Origin: Cryptomeria japonica
Lineage: Eukaryota; Streptophyta; Pinopsida; Cupressales; Cupressaceae
DNA: 64,000 nucleotides
Direction of reading: 5' to 3'
Assembly: GCF_030272615.1 (NCBI RefSeq)
Contig: NC_081414.1
Coordinates: 658,950,292-659,014,291, forward strand
This document shows, in pieces, positions 10,170 to 23,271 of the stretch. The number at the start of each line of letters is the position of its first letter. Position 1 is the stretch's first letter. Position numbers and translations under genes: made by a program. The notes under the pieces were generated by a model that saw only the letters and a program-made list of their open reading frames with translations, was not told the origin of the DNA and did not search any database.

Positions 10170-13100
10170 GATATTTTTATATCCATATTATATCTTCGTA
10201 TTGTTTTTATACCTTGGTATCTTTTTTATCCATTTGACAATCACATTTTCTCATTCATGGTGCTTCAATGTTGCCCAAAATCTCCTTATGTCTCTGTTAT
10301 ATCATTTGAACTTGTCATAAATATTTTCCTTATCTTTGTCATACTTTTGATAAGTCCTCCTTGCCAATATATAGTCATTTTACTCTACCATTTAAACCCT
10401 TTCCTCTTTTCAACTCTCAGTCCATTTCACACTACACATATCTCCTATGCTAAACCCTCATATACATTTGACTTTAATTTTCATGGAGTATGGACGTTCT
10501 CATCTCTGTGTTCTAATGACATTGATAAGGGTTTGAACAAGATTTCATGTCAACATTGACATCTTAGATGCTTGCATCAAGAACCTATCCTTTTGACTGT
10601 CATTATGTAAATAAACACTAAACTCTCATGCCTCTATGACTTGACATATCCATTCTTATAAACTATCTATTATTTTTCTTGTCATTATGTTTGTGGTAGA
10701 TCTCATTATGACTATCTTATGCTCTATATCCTTGCCATACTTTGTCATTCGTAATGGAAACATCCTCATTGTCCTTGCACTATGTGCTTTGGTTTCTCAT
10801 GCAACTAATGCACCTGAGAACATTGTCACAATTCAAACTATATTGATGATCTACTTTCTAATACCGTTTTGCAAACACAATTTAATTGTGACCTTTTCAG
10901 AGCATAGCCCATTGTGAGGAATGTATGTTGCCAAAAATCATGCATTCACTATTTCTTTGATAATTGAAATATGTATTTTGTTCTTGAAGGTCTTGGTATA
11001 TAAGGGTAGGGTTTACAACATTTCACAAGATTACAAGACTACTCGATTTGTTACAAAGCTAAATCCAACATCACTGTGGATACGTGAAAATATGAATAAA
11101 ATAAGATGGAAATAAATTGTAATACAAGATCCAAATTCATACATGCAAAAATCGAATGATAAATGATAATACCACAACAAAGACCTTATATTACTCCATT
11201 ATTACTTTCAAACTTGAATGCTTGATGTAAATTTTCTCTCAAAATTTGTGGCATAATTTTGATATCATCATGATAGTCTGAAGGCCTGATGCTCGATAAT
11301 GATTCTTTGCATAGCATAATTTTGACCATAGAGTGTTGGCTAGGAAAAATGAGTGAGTGATGGCCTTGTTTATATGTGTCACTTAACATTTGATCAACGG
11401 TGGAGATTAATTAGAAAAATCAATGGATGATTTTTTTAGAGAGAGTAGAAACTAAAATCAACACATGGATTGATGAGGTGTAAGGATGAAGAGGCTATAA
11501 TGCATAGAGGAAATAAATTATATATATATTGGTGAGAAAATTAAATAAATTCAAGAACCGTTAGGTAATTAAATAATTTTAAAGAATTATTTGATTATAA
11601 TGGACCAAAAGATGAATTAATTAAATAATAAATTCATTTGATTAATAGTAGAGGGAAAATGATGAATTAATTAAATAATTAATAATAGATGAAAAAAGAT
11701 AATGAATTAATTAAATGATTAAGAATTATTTAATAAGGAAAATGTTAGCTTGATTAAGTAATTAAAAAATATTTAATTAATATGGATAGAAGAATTAATG
11801 AAGAGATGATGACATGATAAGATGAAATACATTAGTCAATTTTAGATGTCTATGCTCACCTCGTTCTTGGATATGATAGAGGTAAGTATGAAATTCCTCA
11901 CAACGGTTTCAACACTCCAAGACCTAACATGCCTTGCATGAACCCTTATCTTGTAGTATGAGTAAAACACAACAAAAGAGTATATGTTCAACCAAATATG
12001 AGCTTATCGAGACTTTACAATGCTGATAGCAACTAGAATATTATCTAGGTTTAACATGATATATGTCTCCAAGAGTCTTAATGCTTACAATGTCAATACC
12101 CTTTGACAAGGTCTTAAACAATTTTTACAAGGATATTGTCATCTAACATGCATCTTCTTGTGAGTTTATGAGGTCTATACAAATACATTTTGACAATAAA
12201 ATATATTGCACCAAAAATCACAAAGCACAAACCCTTCATTTAAACAAAATCCTATGTACACCACTTATTATACCATGATGCTCTCTTTATCATAGCCCAA
12301 CATTAATCTCAATCTAACTCACCATTTCCCTGGGCTAGGAAACTTGGATAAAAATCTCCACATCCCCAGGATATCCTTCAAAATTCCTTCATTTCTTTAA
12401 TAATTTTTTTAAAAAATTGATGGACATTTTAAAATCCATTAGAGATTTCATACTACTCTCTTTTACTTGAGTCCTACATGCATGACTATGCGTAAGAAAA
12501 AGATAATGACATTCACAGATTCTCATATCATACCCACTATTTCCCTTAATATTAGATACACCTCCTATGTGAAAATGAAACAAAATGGTGAGTAGGGATA
12601 TTGTAATGCACTTTTCATAGTGGAAGCTAAACCCAGAGATTGTAGACCTGGCAAAAACCATCATGAAGCTTCACATTGAAACTTGACGAAAACCTTGGTC
12701 ATTATGAAGGACCATGCAAAATGTTGAAGAAATACCTAAAAGGCCAAAAATCCTTAAAAGAGGTCCATATACCCTAATTAAAATCAAACTTCTTTACACA
12801 CAAACACTTTCTCCAAGATTCATGCATGCAAACCTTTGACCAAGTAAAGGCATTTGATAAATTTAAGGTTTTGAAAACCTTATCACATGCAAAGATATCT
12901 TAAATGAAAAACATGACTTGAAGGTATTCACATGAGTAAATCAAACCATTTCAAGTCCTAATAGTTGACCAAAAACTCGTAACAAAATCACCTATCCTAT
13001 GTGAATATTTAGACTAATGGTTGAAATAGGCTAACGAGTCTAATTTGGAGACCACTTGTAATGATAATTTTTTAAATTAGATTTATAAGCACTATCAAAA

Positions 13101-13560
13101 AAGAAAGATATATAATTAATAGAGACAAAAGGGTTACTGTGGATGAGATAATTGAAAAAATTAAATATATTCTATCTTAGGAGTACATTGAGTTCAATTT
13201 TAGAGATGTTTCTCAAATTTAGTTTTACAACTTTGGCATTTTCAATTGTGGCATTTTGGATATTCTAAATTAGATACTTCCTTTGATTGGATTTATCTTC
13301 AAATATTCTATTATTCCTAGATCTAATAATATATTCAACATGTAGGAAAAGGGAATAGATCATAGGAACCTAATGAGAGGTTTACCTTTTAAAGAGATGA
13401 TATAGCATCTATTCCATTTTGTGGTGTAGGTGTCCACATTTAATTTTCTTATGAATAAAACACCCAAGTTAAAAGAAATAGATCTAGATTGTGGATGATA
13501 TATCTCAATCAAATGAGATGATCTTATATTTTGTTTTCTATTCAAAAGTAGTGATATATA
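10170..13560. other. AT-rich intergenic DNA without recognised genes
   Basis: No ORF here has a recognisable domain or a coding-like partner. 11520-11800 is dominated by AATTAATTAAAT strings like those in the gypsy LTRs and may be a decayed LTR fragment. I see nothing else to annotate. Confidence 0.5.
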
Positions 13561-13746
13561 GGGTGATGACCCTTAAACATAGGCATAGACTATCCACAAC
13601 ACATTAACAATAGATAAATAACTAGAAAAAAGTTCAGCATAAACTAAAAATGACAGGGGTACACCCCAAATTAAACTTAACAACAATAAAAAATCTAGGA
13701 ACTAAGGGGCCAAATTACGTGCCCCTGTCATGTTTATAACCTTATC

Positions 13747-15882
13747 CTAGTCCTCAAAGAGGAACTTGAAGAGTTCCCTGACAACTTGTTTGTCATTCTC
13801 ATCTTTATTAGTTCTGTCGTGGAGCAAGGAGAGTGTCAAATATGAACTGTGTTGAACTTGGATGCAGAAGTTGTTGATACTAACCCATTGTATGTCTCTC
13901 ACATCCAACCTGTTATTGATAACCTGGATTTCCTCTTTCAGTTTTTGAATTTCTTCCTCCATTTCAGGCCTATGGAGCGGGGGTTCTGTACCTCCCCCAT
14001 CATGGAATCAATGGTTCAATGTTCCCATCACCCTTAGGGTCCCCAGCCTTGTCCTTTTTCTTTTTTATCTTAATTTTCTTTTCTTTACTAGTTCCTTTTG
14101 GGGTGTCCACATCATTCTTTAGGGTTTCGGGGTTAGAGGCCAGACCTGACTCCAGACCCTCAATAATATTGTCCAGGTTCACATTCATTTGGGTTTCCAA
14201 GAGTTGAAAGGAATCAGGCCCCATAAACGAGTCGGGGTCCACCGGACCAGTGCATTCAATGTTGGCAGCGACATTCTCATCTTTATTAGGTTCATTATCA
14301 ATTTTCCCTTCATCACCCCCATCAGGATCCTCTTTAGTGGTCATGTTAGTGCAAACTTCAACCTTCTTATCCGCAAAGACCTTGGAACCCAACTCGCGAG
14401 ATCTCCATCTACCAATAGTATCATCTATAGGGTCTTCCTCTTTCGACCCTTCAGAACAAGAATTATCTATGATGATCCTTTTTCATTTCGTAGTTTTTCC
14501 TTTGCTTTTGGAGCCTGAAGGTTTCTTGTTCGGTACCAAATAGGATGGGTGAGAAGGAGAGCTTAATTTGATGACGGTGACATAGGAAGAAGGAAACATA
14601 GGGGAGGCAAAAGCCTCACTAGAGAGCTGGAAAAACGTAGGAGGTGTAAAACCAGAAGCAAGACCACCAAAGGGTTGGAGGTGGGTAGGGGAGACTGAAC
14701 CAACATAATGTTTCTGGGTGGGAAGAGGGATAGATGGTAGTCATACAACCTTATAATTAAACCATGATGGAGGGGCATTGGGGGTTTGCCTTCATTCTTG
14801 GGGTGAAGGGCGTCCTTGATAGTGCTCTCCATAGAATGGAGTAAATAAAAGGACAAACAAAGCAAGTCATTATTCCTAAAATGGTTCAGAAGAGGTAGGT
14901 GATAATAGTAAAAAACTTTATGATGACCCTCCAAAGTAAAGTATTTCATGATGAGAAGACATACCACATCCCAGGAATACTTGAGTTCCTCCCTGTTGAA
15001 TCTACCTTGGATTTTAACCAGGGTTTCCTTCCCTTTGAAAAATATTCTCAGACCTTCGCTATTGGCAATATGGCTACTAAGTTTCCACCTTCTTTTATCC
15101 AGGGAAAGGCTGGTAGCCTTTGCAATGACTTCCTCTGTCACCTCATAAGATACTCTGCCCATCACAACTCGCCTGTTATTTCATGAAGTTGCGAATTGTA
15201 TGGAGAGTTGTTCATCATTCCCTTTAAGACATTCCATAAAATATTCCATGCCTTCCTCAATGCAGTAGTTCCATATCACAACATCCTTCTTGAAATCCTT
15301 TGGATTATACAGCTCATATTGAACCTTGTCACCTCCCTCATAGTCTCCTTAGCACAAATAGCCATAGTTTTTTCTTTAACTTTGAACATGGACACAACAA
15401 TGATAAAGCAATGCTTTGAAAAAATAAGATTTTCCTTGTCGTAAAAGAATAATGTGTCAAGCAATCCTTCGGAAAAAAAATTGCCGCAGTAATTCACCAA
15501 ACTAAGAGAAGCGTGTGAAGCGTAACCCCAACCTACTGAAGGGACATTAAAATAAATAATAATTGCCATCTCAGAGTTGAAGCATGAAAAATCATCATTA
15601 TCCAAGATGCCAGTTATCGCAAAGCCTCCAAATTTTCCTCTGGATGCACACTCATCCATATGACCCTTGCAACTCTTTGCACAAGGGGATTACATCATCA
15701 TGAGGACCAAAAGGCAATGCCAAAAAATGAGTGTATCGGTTCATGGCATGTGTCGCAGTCCACCTCAGATAGTCGTTGGTGCCACTAAGATGACACTTAT
15801 TTGAATTCAAAAATTTCATCCTCCACCATTCACTGGCGGCATGGTGGGAGTCAAGGAAGGACTTAGTGGATTTCATACCCAT
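13747..15882 (-). pseudogene. LINE-associated ORF downstream of RNase H, decayed
   Basis: Open pieces at 15652-15882, 15276-15659, 14563-15165, 14000-14392 and 13747-13962 read as one protein interrupted by stops and frame changes. The first ATG lies about 20 bp beyond the RNase H stop. The N-terminal half looks globular (GRVSYEVTEEVIAKATSL; LLNHFRNNDLLCLSFYLLHS), followed by a Pro-rich stretch, a Lys-rich acidic linker, and a C-terminal coiled coil ending ELFKFLFED. The homologous copy at 8781-9830 preserves the HGL-xx-RLYDYH segment and the C-terminus. I do not recognise the domain; a nucleic-acid-binding accessory protein is a guess. ORF1 of plant LINEs normally lies upstream of ORF2, so the position is odd. 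Confidence 0.5.
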
Positions 15883-15901
15883 TAGGGACTACATTATTAA
15901 T

Positions 15902-16177
15902 CTATCCTTCAATAAGGAGTTTGATGGAGGGAGGCAGGGAATTGCAATTTCTCCAGCTTCTCTGTCTGTGCAAATTGAGACCGAGGGTCGCCATGGCATC
16001 CACCAAAACACAATTACCTTCTCTATAGGTATGGTTTAGAAGGAAGGAGTCAAAGGTGGATAAAATTCTAAATGTGTCTCTAATGATACCATCAATGGAC
16101 CAATTAATTATGTTCAACCCTTTAGCAACATCAATTATCAGCTTGGAGTCACCCTCTATGGCAATCATATTAGCAGC
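15902..16177 (-). pseudogene. LINE RNase H domain, C-terminal half
   Basis: Minus-strand residues IAIEGDSKLIIDVAKG and, further on, TYREGNCVLVDAMATLG match the RVT_3/RNase H fold found after RT in plant L1-type LINEs: the EGDSKLII strand with its catalytic Asp and the REGN-x-x-AD-x-x-A segment, here mutated by an inserted residue. The N-terminal half is at 20701-20940. The domain would degrade the RNA strand of RNA-DNA hybrids. The piece ends in a TAG at 15902, and another ORF starts about 20 bp on. Confidence 0.7.
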
Positions 16178-17414
16178 AACAAAGAGGGAAGACTGAGAGG
16201 GGGGGTGAATCAGTCTTCACCAAATCTACAAACTTAATGACAAGAATGGATCTGATAAACTACAACAATAATATAGATAAATAAATTAATGACACAACAC
16301 ACAACACCAAGATTTTGACATGGAAAACCCGGTTAAGGGAAAAACCACGATGGGAACCTACCCACAATAAGATGATACTCTGCAGTAGTATGTGAAAAAT
16401 ATTACAATGGGGAATGCACATGCATTCAGGCACACTACCTAGAGCTCACTGCTCAAAAGATAATGAGCCTGAAGGATACAACCCTCAAGGAAGTCTCATT
16501 GACTTACAACAAGATTTGGACTACAATCTAGAAGAAATGAACTGAAAGAATAACATCTCCAAATGCTCGATTACAGTTCTGGTTAAGCATAGATGTATTC
16601 TTAGCAACACCAATCTCTCCTCAGTCACAACACTGAAAGATGAATCCTTGTTCGCACATAAAATACTCTCTGATAATGCACACAACTTCAACACCTAAAT
16701 TACATACAATATCACCTATATATACAAATCATCAACCTCGATAACAAGGTCGGCTAAACCCTCAATTCATAAAATACAAAATTGCATCACATGGTACAAA
16801 GATTGACCACCAGACCAATATAACTATTTAAATGACATAACATGGACCTAATTCAAATTTCCAAATGCTCAACTCCACCAGAAATCACACCAAGATCAAC
16901 TGCAACATGCTACACCACCAAAAATACTGCATAACATGAAAATCATCACCAGTTCATAGAAACCATAAAAAAATCACACAACGATCAATGTAGATCACCA
17001 AAAAAAATAGGACATGACTAGGAAACACCAACAATCATGTTAGAAACATCATAAAGAGTTGTGCCAACACCACTTATCAAATCTTGATCTGTTAGCGTCT
17101 GAAAACTCAAGAATACAACAAATCAACAACTATCATGAAGATAAATAACTTGCAGAGCGCCAAATCATGAACCATTTGAAAAGAAGATACACAAGACCAT
17201 CCCAAGCAATATCCCAAAATCTCAGCACAAGCTCTGATCACACTAGAATATACTGGAAGAAATACTGAACTCTACAAAACAGTGATCAACAAAATAAAAC
17301 TGCAAAACCGGATCATAAGATCTTCCCGAACACATCGGATCAGGTCATAGGAATATGTTGACATCAATGACAGCAAAATATCCTAGCAACATCAATGACT
17401 AACAATATCCAACA
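16178..17414 (-). mobile_element. 3' LTR of the nested copia element
   Basis: About 1237 bp. Read on the minus strand it starts TGTTGGATATTGTTAGTCAT, directly after the polypurine tract at 17415-17430. Its distal part contains the GGGGGGTGAATCAG-like and GGAAAAACCACGATGGGAAC blocks, shared with the LTR at 6130-7263. About 750 bp of it (16660-17414) is matched by 19945-20700. Confidence 0.75.
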
Positions 17415-17430
17415 ATATCCCCCTTTGGCA
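17415..17430 (-). promoter_or_regulatory. Polypurine tract of the nested copia element
   Basis: On the minus strand GCCAAAGGGGGATAT lies immediately before the LTR start TGTTGG. This is where plus-strand DNA synthesis would be primed, and it identifies 16178-17414 as the 3' LTR. Confidence 0.7.
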
Positions 17431-17718
17431 TTGATGGAAACATATGAATGTGAAAAACAATCAATGCAAAGAAAGAAGATATCTCTAGCAAACTCCCCCT
17501 AAGATCAAGACATATAAATAATTTTTTCACATGATCTCTGTCCCTTTTTGACAACAATGCGAAAGATCTAAAACATATAACCAAATCGTAATTCTCTCTC
17601 TGTCTGAGACACACAACCCAGATAACAGACTACTCCACTAGAGGAGTAGCACCACCACATCAATCTAGATAAAGAGATAAGGCTCTAAAGTCCACCAGAT
17701 TGATGCAACTCAATGAAT

Positions 17719-19900
17719 CTAGTTCTCAATAGGAGTGGTAGATACCCCTAACTTGTCTCTCAAATAGACAAATGTATCTGCAGGCAAAGGCTTAGTAAAA
17801 ATATCAGCTATTTGTTTCTTTGTAGATACATACTCCATTTTCACCTTCTCTTCACCGACTTTGTCTCTCAAGTAATGATATTTGATTGACACATGCTTAG
17901 TCTTTGAATGTTGCACCAGATTCTTTGACATGATAATTTTGATATCTTTCAACATTTGCTTCATCCAAACTACCTGAGTGCAGTTACTAGCAGCAACAAT
18001 GCACTCAGCTTCAGCAACAGATAAAGACACTGAATCTTGTTTCTTACTGGCCCATGAAACCAATTTCTTACCAAAAAAGAATTCTCCACCGGTAGTGGTC
18101 TTTTGTTCATCAACATCACCAGCCCAATCAGCATCAGTGTAGGCACATAGAATGAAATCATCATTCCTCGGATACCACAAACAATAATCCACAGTTCCCT
18201 TCAAGTATCAATATCCTCTTCACAACAGTGACATGACTCTCTTTCGGATTAGCTTGATATCTAGTATCCATGCACACAACATGCATAATGTTCGGTCTAG
18301 TCTGAGTAAGATATAACAATCCACCAACCATATACCTATACAAACTCTAATTAGCTTTCAGAGATTCGTCATTCTTAGACAATTTACAACTAGTCACCAT
18401 AGGAATTCCAATCGGTTTGGAGTCATCTAACCCAAAATTATTTAGCAATTCCTTCACATACTTAGTTTGAGAAATAAATATACCTTTTCCAGTCTGTGAA
18501 ATCTGCAAATCTAAGAAAAAATTCATCTCACCAATCATAGACATCTCAAATTCTTTTTGCATATCACCGACAAACTTCATACTCAAGTCAACATCACCTC
18601 CAAAGATAATATCATCAACAAAGACTTCAACAATCAGGATGTTATCATTCTCAATCTTAAAGTACAAATTAATGTCAACAACACCTTTATTAAATCCCAA
18701 TTTCAATAAATATTTATCTAATCTAGCATACCAGGCTCTAGGGGCTTGCTTCAATCCATAAAGAGCTTTCTTCAGTTTACATACCATGTCTCCATCATCT
18801 GACAATGAAAAATCCATTAGGTTGCTCAATGTAGACTTCTTCCTCAAGATCACCATTCAAAAAGGCAGATTTGACATCCATGTGATATACCTTGAAATCT
18901 TTATAAGCAACATATGCAAGCAACAGTCTAACAACTTCAAGTTTGGCCACTAGAGCAAAATTCTACTCATAATCATTTCCTTCTTTCTGAGAATATCCTT
19001 TGCAAACTAGTCTAGCTTTATTTCTGACAACTTCACCGGCTTCATTCAATTTGTTCCTGAATACCCATTTAGTACCAATAACATTCTTATCCTTAGGTCT
19101 AGGTACAAGCTCCCATGTGTTATTCTTTTGAATCTGATCTAATTCTTCTTCCATGGCTCTCATCCAATTTTCATCTTTACAAGCTTCAACAACATATTTA
19201 GGTTCAACTTTAGAAATCAAACATACTTCTTCAACAACTAACCTTCTTCTAGCGATCACACCTTTATTCTTATCTCCAATAATCAGATTTTCAGAATGAT
19301 TCAAACTTACATACCTCGGAGCCTTTTGATTGTTCTGAATTTTAGGTTCCCGCACCTCTTCACCGACAACAACAACATTTGGGTTAACCGTCTCTACCGG
19401 ATCGGTCTGCTTAGGTTCTTCAGTCTGAACAGGGGCTAAAACAATATGTTGTCCATCATCATATCCACATGCTTTGATCTCTTTCCCAAGGTTCTCATCC
19501 ACCTTCACATTTGCACTTTCTACTATATTTCTTAGTCTCTTATTGTAACACTGGTAGGCTTTGCTCTTAGTAGAATATCCCAAGGAAATTCCTTCATCAC
19601 TTCTAGCATCAAACTTTCCTATATCCTTATCTCTCTTGATATAACATTTGCTACCAAATACTCTGAAATATCTCACAGTAGGAACATGACCAAACCACAA
19701 CTCATAAGGAGTCTTATTGGTATCACCTTTAATACAAATTATGTTGAATGTGTAAACAACAGTGCTAATAGCTTCTCTCCAGTAGATCTTCAGAACATTC
19801 CCTTCAATCAGTATAGTCCTTGCAACATCCAAGACAATTTTGTTCTTCCTTTCAACAACTCCATTCTACTGAGGGGTTCTAGGAGTAGATAATTACCTTC
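17719..19900 (-). pseudogene. Copia pol remnant: integrase C-term, RT (RVT_2), RNase H
   Basis: Pieces at 18963-19900, 18347-18856 and 17719-18204, broken by stops and frameshifts. The upstream end reads LSTPRTPQ-stop-NGVVERKN, the conserved copia integrase segment with one nonsense codon, then the GKG-type C-terminal region (VFGSKCYIKRDKD; GISLGYSTKSKAYQCYN). RT begins at WMRAMEEELDQIQKNNTWELV and TKWVFRNKLNEAGE, continues through LYGLKQAPRAWY, and has FVDD in place of YVDD. RNase H shows YTDADWAGD, SVAEAECIVAA and the C-terminal IADIFTKPLP. All would act in reverse transcription and integration, but the copy is dead. Confidence 0.85.
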
Positions 19901-19944
19901 TTATTCTATGCTTCTCACATAATGAATTGAACTCACCAGAACAT

Positions 19945-20700
19945 AACCTACTCTCTGATAATGCAGACACAACCTCGACACCTAAATTACATGATAATAT
20001 CACCTATATATACAAATCATCAACCTTGATAACAAGGTCGGCTAAACCCTCAACTCACGAAAGACAAAATTGCATCACACGATACAAAGATCGACCACCG
20101 GACTAATATAATGATTTACATGATATCACATGGACCTAATTCAAATTCTCAAACACTCAACTCCATCGGAAATCACACCAAGATCAACCGCAACATGCTA
20201 CACCACCAGGAATACCACATAACATGAAAATCATCATTGATTCATAGAAACCATAAAAAACTTGCACAACAATCAATGCGGATCACCAAAAAAAATAGGA
20301 CATGACTAGGAAACACCAACAAGCATGTTAGAAACATCAGAAATAGTTGTGCCAACACCACATCAAATCTTCATCTGTCAATGTCTGAAAACTCAATAAC
20401 ACAACCAATCAACAACTGTCACGAAGAAAGATAACTTGCAAAGCACCAAATCACGGACCATCTGAAATGAAAATACACAAGACCATCCCCAAGCAATATC
20501 CCAAAATGTTAGCATAAGATTTGATCACACTGGAATATACCAGAGGAAATAGTGAACTCTACAAAACAGTGTCAACAAAATAAAATAGCAAAACTGGATC
20601 ATAAGATCTTCCCAAACACACCAGATTAGATCACAGGAATATATTGACATCAATGGCAACAACATATCCTAGCAGCATCAATGACCAACAATATCCAACA
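19945..20700 (-). mobile_element. Truncated 5' LTR of the nested copia element
   Basis: Aligns to 16660-17414 with frequent substitutions, including the shared ACTCTCTGATAATGCA and AGGACATGACTAGGAAACAC strings. The PBS-proximal ~480 bp is missing, replaced by integrase coding sequence. The many differences from the 3' LTR make this a much older insertion than E1 or E2. Confidence 0.7.
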
Positions 20701-21900
20701 AATCGCCTTAACACCAATAGAAAGTGCAATGTTGAGGCCCCAAGTCAATTCCATAGCTTCATCTTGATTGCTTAAGTATCCATTCAAATTTCATGCATAA
20801 GGTGCAACCAACTCCCCAGTAGAAGTTCTCAGGATTCCACCACCAACAACCAAACCCTTCCTAGCAACACCATCAAAATTAAGCTTGGTGTAGCCCCAAT
20901 CAAGAGGCTTTCATTTGGTGTTTAGCCTCCGTATGCGCTTACAATTATTAAAGGCAGCAAAGGATGCCGAAAGGTTCCACTTGTGTGCAATTTCTTAATC
21001 AACAGTGGATGGTAGGCTAGTGGGCAATTTAACTGAAATAACTAAAAGATTCTCCAACAACAAATTGAGAAATCTCCGGAAGACCAACAAAGTAGAGGTT
21101 TCAATTCCTCAAAAAATTATGTTATTTCTTTCTTTCTAGATACACCAGACAAGGTGTGGTGGTATCTATTTCTAGAGCTAGTCGACAAGGGGGTTGTGGG
21201 TTGAGCTGCCCCATTCCTGCAATAATGTACTAAGATTTCATTCATTGACTAGTGGAGGTAAAATTTTTGGCAAACCATATCCCAAAGGGTTCTGGCAAAG
21301 TCACAATGTAGAAAAAGATGTGAAGAGCTTTCAACATCTGATCTATGAAGGACACATCTATTAGGAAACTGGAATCCTCTCTTGTGGAGGTTGTTTAGTG
21401 TGAGTATTTTATTGTGAAGTGCCACCCACCAAAATAAGTTGACTTTGGGAATAAGATGAGAATTCCAAATATGCTTCCTCCAATCAGAGGGGCCATCAAC
21501 CCGTAAGAGGCACCGGTAGGTAGATTTGACCAAAAACAACCCACTTGAGTTCCATTTCCAGATGAATTTATCTAGACTAGGGAACAAGGGTAGCCTGATC
21601 ATTTTTAGCATCTCCTATAAATCATGAGCAATAGGAAGAAGATGTAAAACATATCAAGCATATGTGAGGGCCTATGATACCTCTTTCAACAATATTATCT
21701 CTAGTAAGGATCTTTTTTATCTAATGAGCTATTGAAATAATTTTATTTTGGTGGTGATGTTTTGTCTTTAGATTTTGTTGAATTCGCTATCAGTGGGCTC
21801 ACTATCCTATATGTGATGAGATTTTCCCATCACAATGTAGTAGCAAGTGGAGTTAATTTTACCTCAAATAAGGCAATCCTTTCTTTTTGGATCAATAGAA
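20701..21900 (-). pseudogene. LINE ORF2 remnant: zinc-binding RT C-terminus and RNase H N-terminal half
   Basis: At 21249-21611 the minus strand encodes the zf-RVT region typical of plant L1-type ORF2: FIWKWNSSGLFLVKSTYR, then WNSHLIPKVNLFWWVALHNK, then CVLHRSDVESSSHLFLHCDFARTLW with its Cys/His set. From about 20940 to 20701 follows the start of RNase H: KLNFDGVARKGLVVGGGILR, an in-frame stop, then NQDEAMELTWGLNIALSIGVKAI, which continues at 16177. The first catalytic Asp (NFDG) and the Glu (DEAMEL) are present. Beyond about 21650 the coding signal fades and I see no RT core. Confidence 0.75.
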
Positions 21901-23271
21901 AGAAGCACAAAAAAAATCATTTGAAGTAATGGTCGCTCCCTATGTTGTGCCAAGTCCAATACATTAAGGTGAACCTAGTTAGGTTGCAGACCATCCCAAA
22001 TGGCTTGTTAAGAAATATTTTTTGTGCTAAGGTGGAGCATTTGTTGAAGGAGGTGCTTAGACATAGAAATACTTTGAGGCTTTTTTAAGGGATATGATGT
22101 TATTTAATAACTTGCACAAGAGAGAAGATAATATGAAATATGATACAAATACTTAAAATAATATGCCACTTTGCGGGGGCAACTTCCTAATCCACTTTGA
22201 GGGGGACACCTCCAATAGTCTTCAACAAAACACAATACTCAATATCATTATAACTAATCTCTACCTCATAATATACCATATTAATACCAAAGATATCACT
22301 AAGGTCAACTTAGAGAACAACATATAGGTCCTAGACTAGCCTAAATAACAAAATATTAATATAATAAGAGTTAAGGTATCCACAAGGTGACTACACATAT
22401 CCCAATACACACTATAATGTTAGGGGCATAACATTTCCCCCTCTTTACAAAAACATTATCATCAATGCTAACTTTATTTTTTCTTATTCATCATCTTTTT
22501 TTTTTTTTTTGCTTGTTCTTCTTCTCATTCTTACACTTCTTTTTTTCTTGTTCTTGTTGTTGTTCTTACTCTTGATCTTATTCTTGTTCTTGTTTTTGTT
22601 CTTGCTCTTTCTCTTGTTCTTTTGCTTTTGTTCTTGTTGTTTTCCTTTCTAGTGTTTTTGTTCTTCTACATCTTGTTCTTATTCTTTTTCTTCTTCTTTT
22701 TGCTATTGAGAAGAAGTTCCAAAAAACAATTTTCCAATAAATCACACAAATAACATCCAAATACTCTAATTTTTTATTGTAACTTACCAAATCCTAGGTT
22801 CCTATTACCCAACAAAATAAAAAATAAATTAGCTTATTTTTAGCCTTGGGAGTGAATTTATTAGAAACCCTAGTTCTATAGTACAAATCACTTATTTCTA
22901 CTATTTTTTTTAAAATTTAAACTATAGAAAATTCAATGATCTTCTAAAAAACCATTTAATAATAATAAAAAAATTCACTCGCATCTGAGATATGCGTTTC
23001 CCAAAAAAGTTTTATAGCAACCTTAATTCTACAATAAATCACTTGATTTAACTCCAATTTTTCTAAAACTTTTATTGTAGATGCCTCTATATATTATTGA
23101 AAAACCCTTTAAAAATCAAGAAAAAACTCTTCCAAATTTGAATGATATGTGGGTTCCAAAATGACCTCCAACATTGAAAAAAATTACCCGCCTTCATAGT
23201 GCCAAGATCATGCTCTAATACCACACATTCTGATATAACTTGCACAAGGGAATAGATAATGTGAAATATTT
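21901..23271. other. AT-rich intergenic DNA with a TTCTTG microsatellite and a decayed dispersed repeat
   Basis: 22110-22440 and 23230-23560 share a diverged block starting near AACTTGCACAAG and ending ATAACATTT-like, each with AAGGTCAACTTAGA-type strings. 22495-22700 is a pyrimidine-rich microsatellite built on TTCTTG/TTGTTC. No gene is recognised. Confidence 0.5.

Larger units (their letters stand above)
13560..16177 (-). mobile_element. L1-type LINE, 3' half (minus strand)
   Basis: The 3' portion of a LINE whose 5' part is at 20701-21900. It holds the C-terminal half of an RNase H domain, then a second ORF region and an untranslated tail with a GGGGTGTACCCCTGTC-like string. The two halves were separated by a copia insertion: joining 16177 to 20701 restores the RNase H frame without loss. 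Confidence 0.65.
16178..20700 (-). mobile_element. Ty1/copia element nested in the LINE RNase H domain, internally deleted
   Basis: Bounded by related LTR sequence at 16178-17414 (3' LTR) and 19945-20700 (truncated 5' LTR). Between them are integrase C-terminal, RT and RNase H coding remains on the minus strand. PBS, gag, protease and the integrase core are missing, as is the inner part of the 5' LTR: pol sequence abuts LTR sequence near 19945-19955. No clean target duplication remains (right flank AATCG; the left flank does not match). Confidence 0.75.

Noticed and set aside
22578-22790. Arg/Lys/Glu-rich 70-codon frame
   Set aside because: Produced by the TTCTTG microsatellite.
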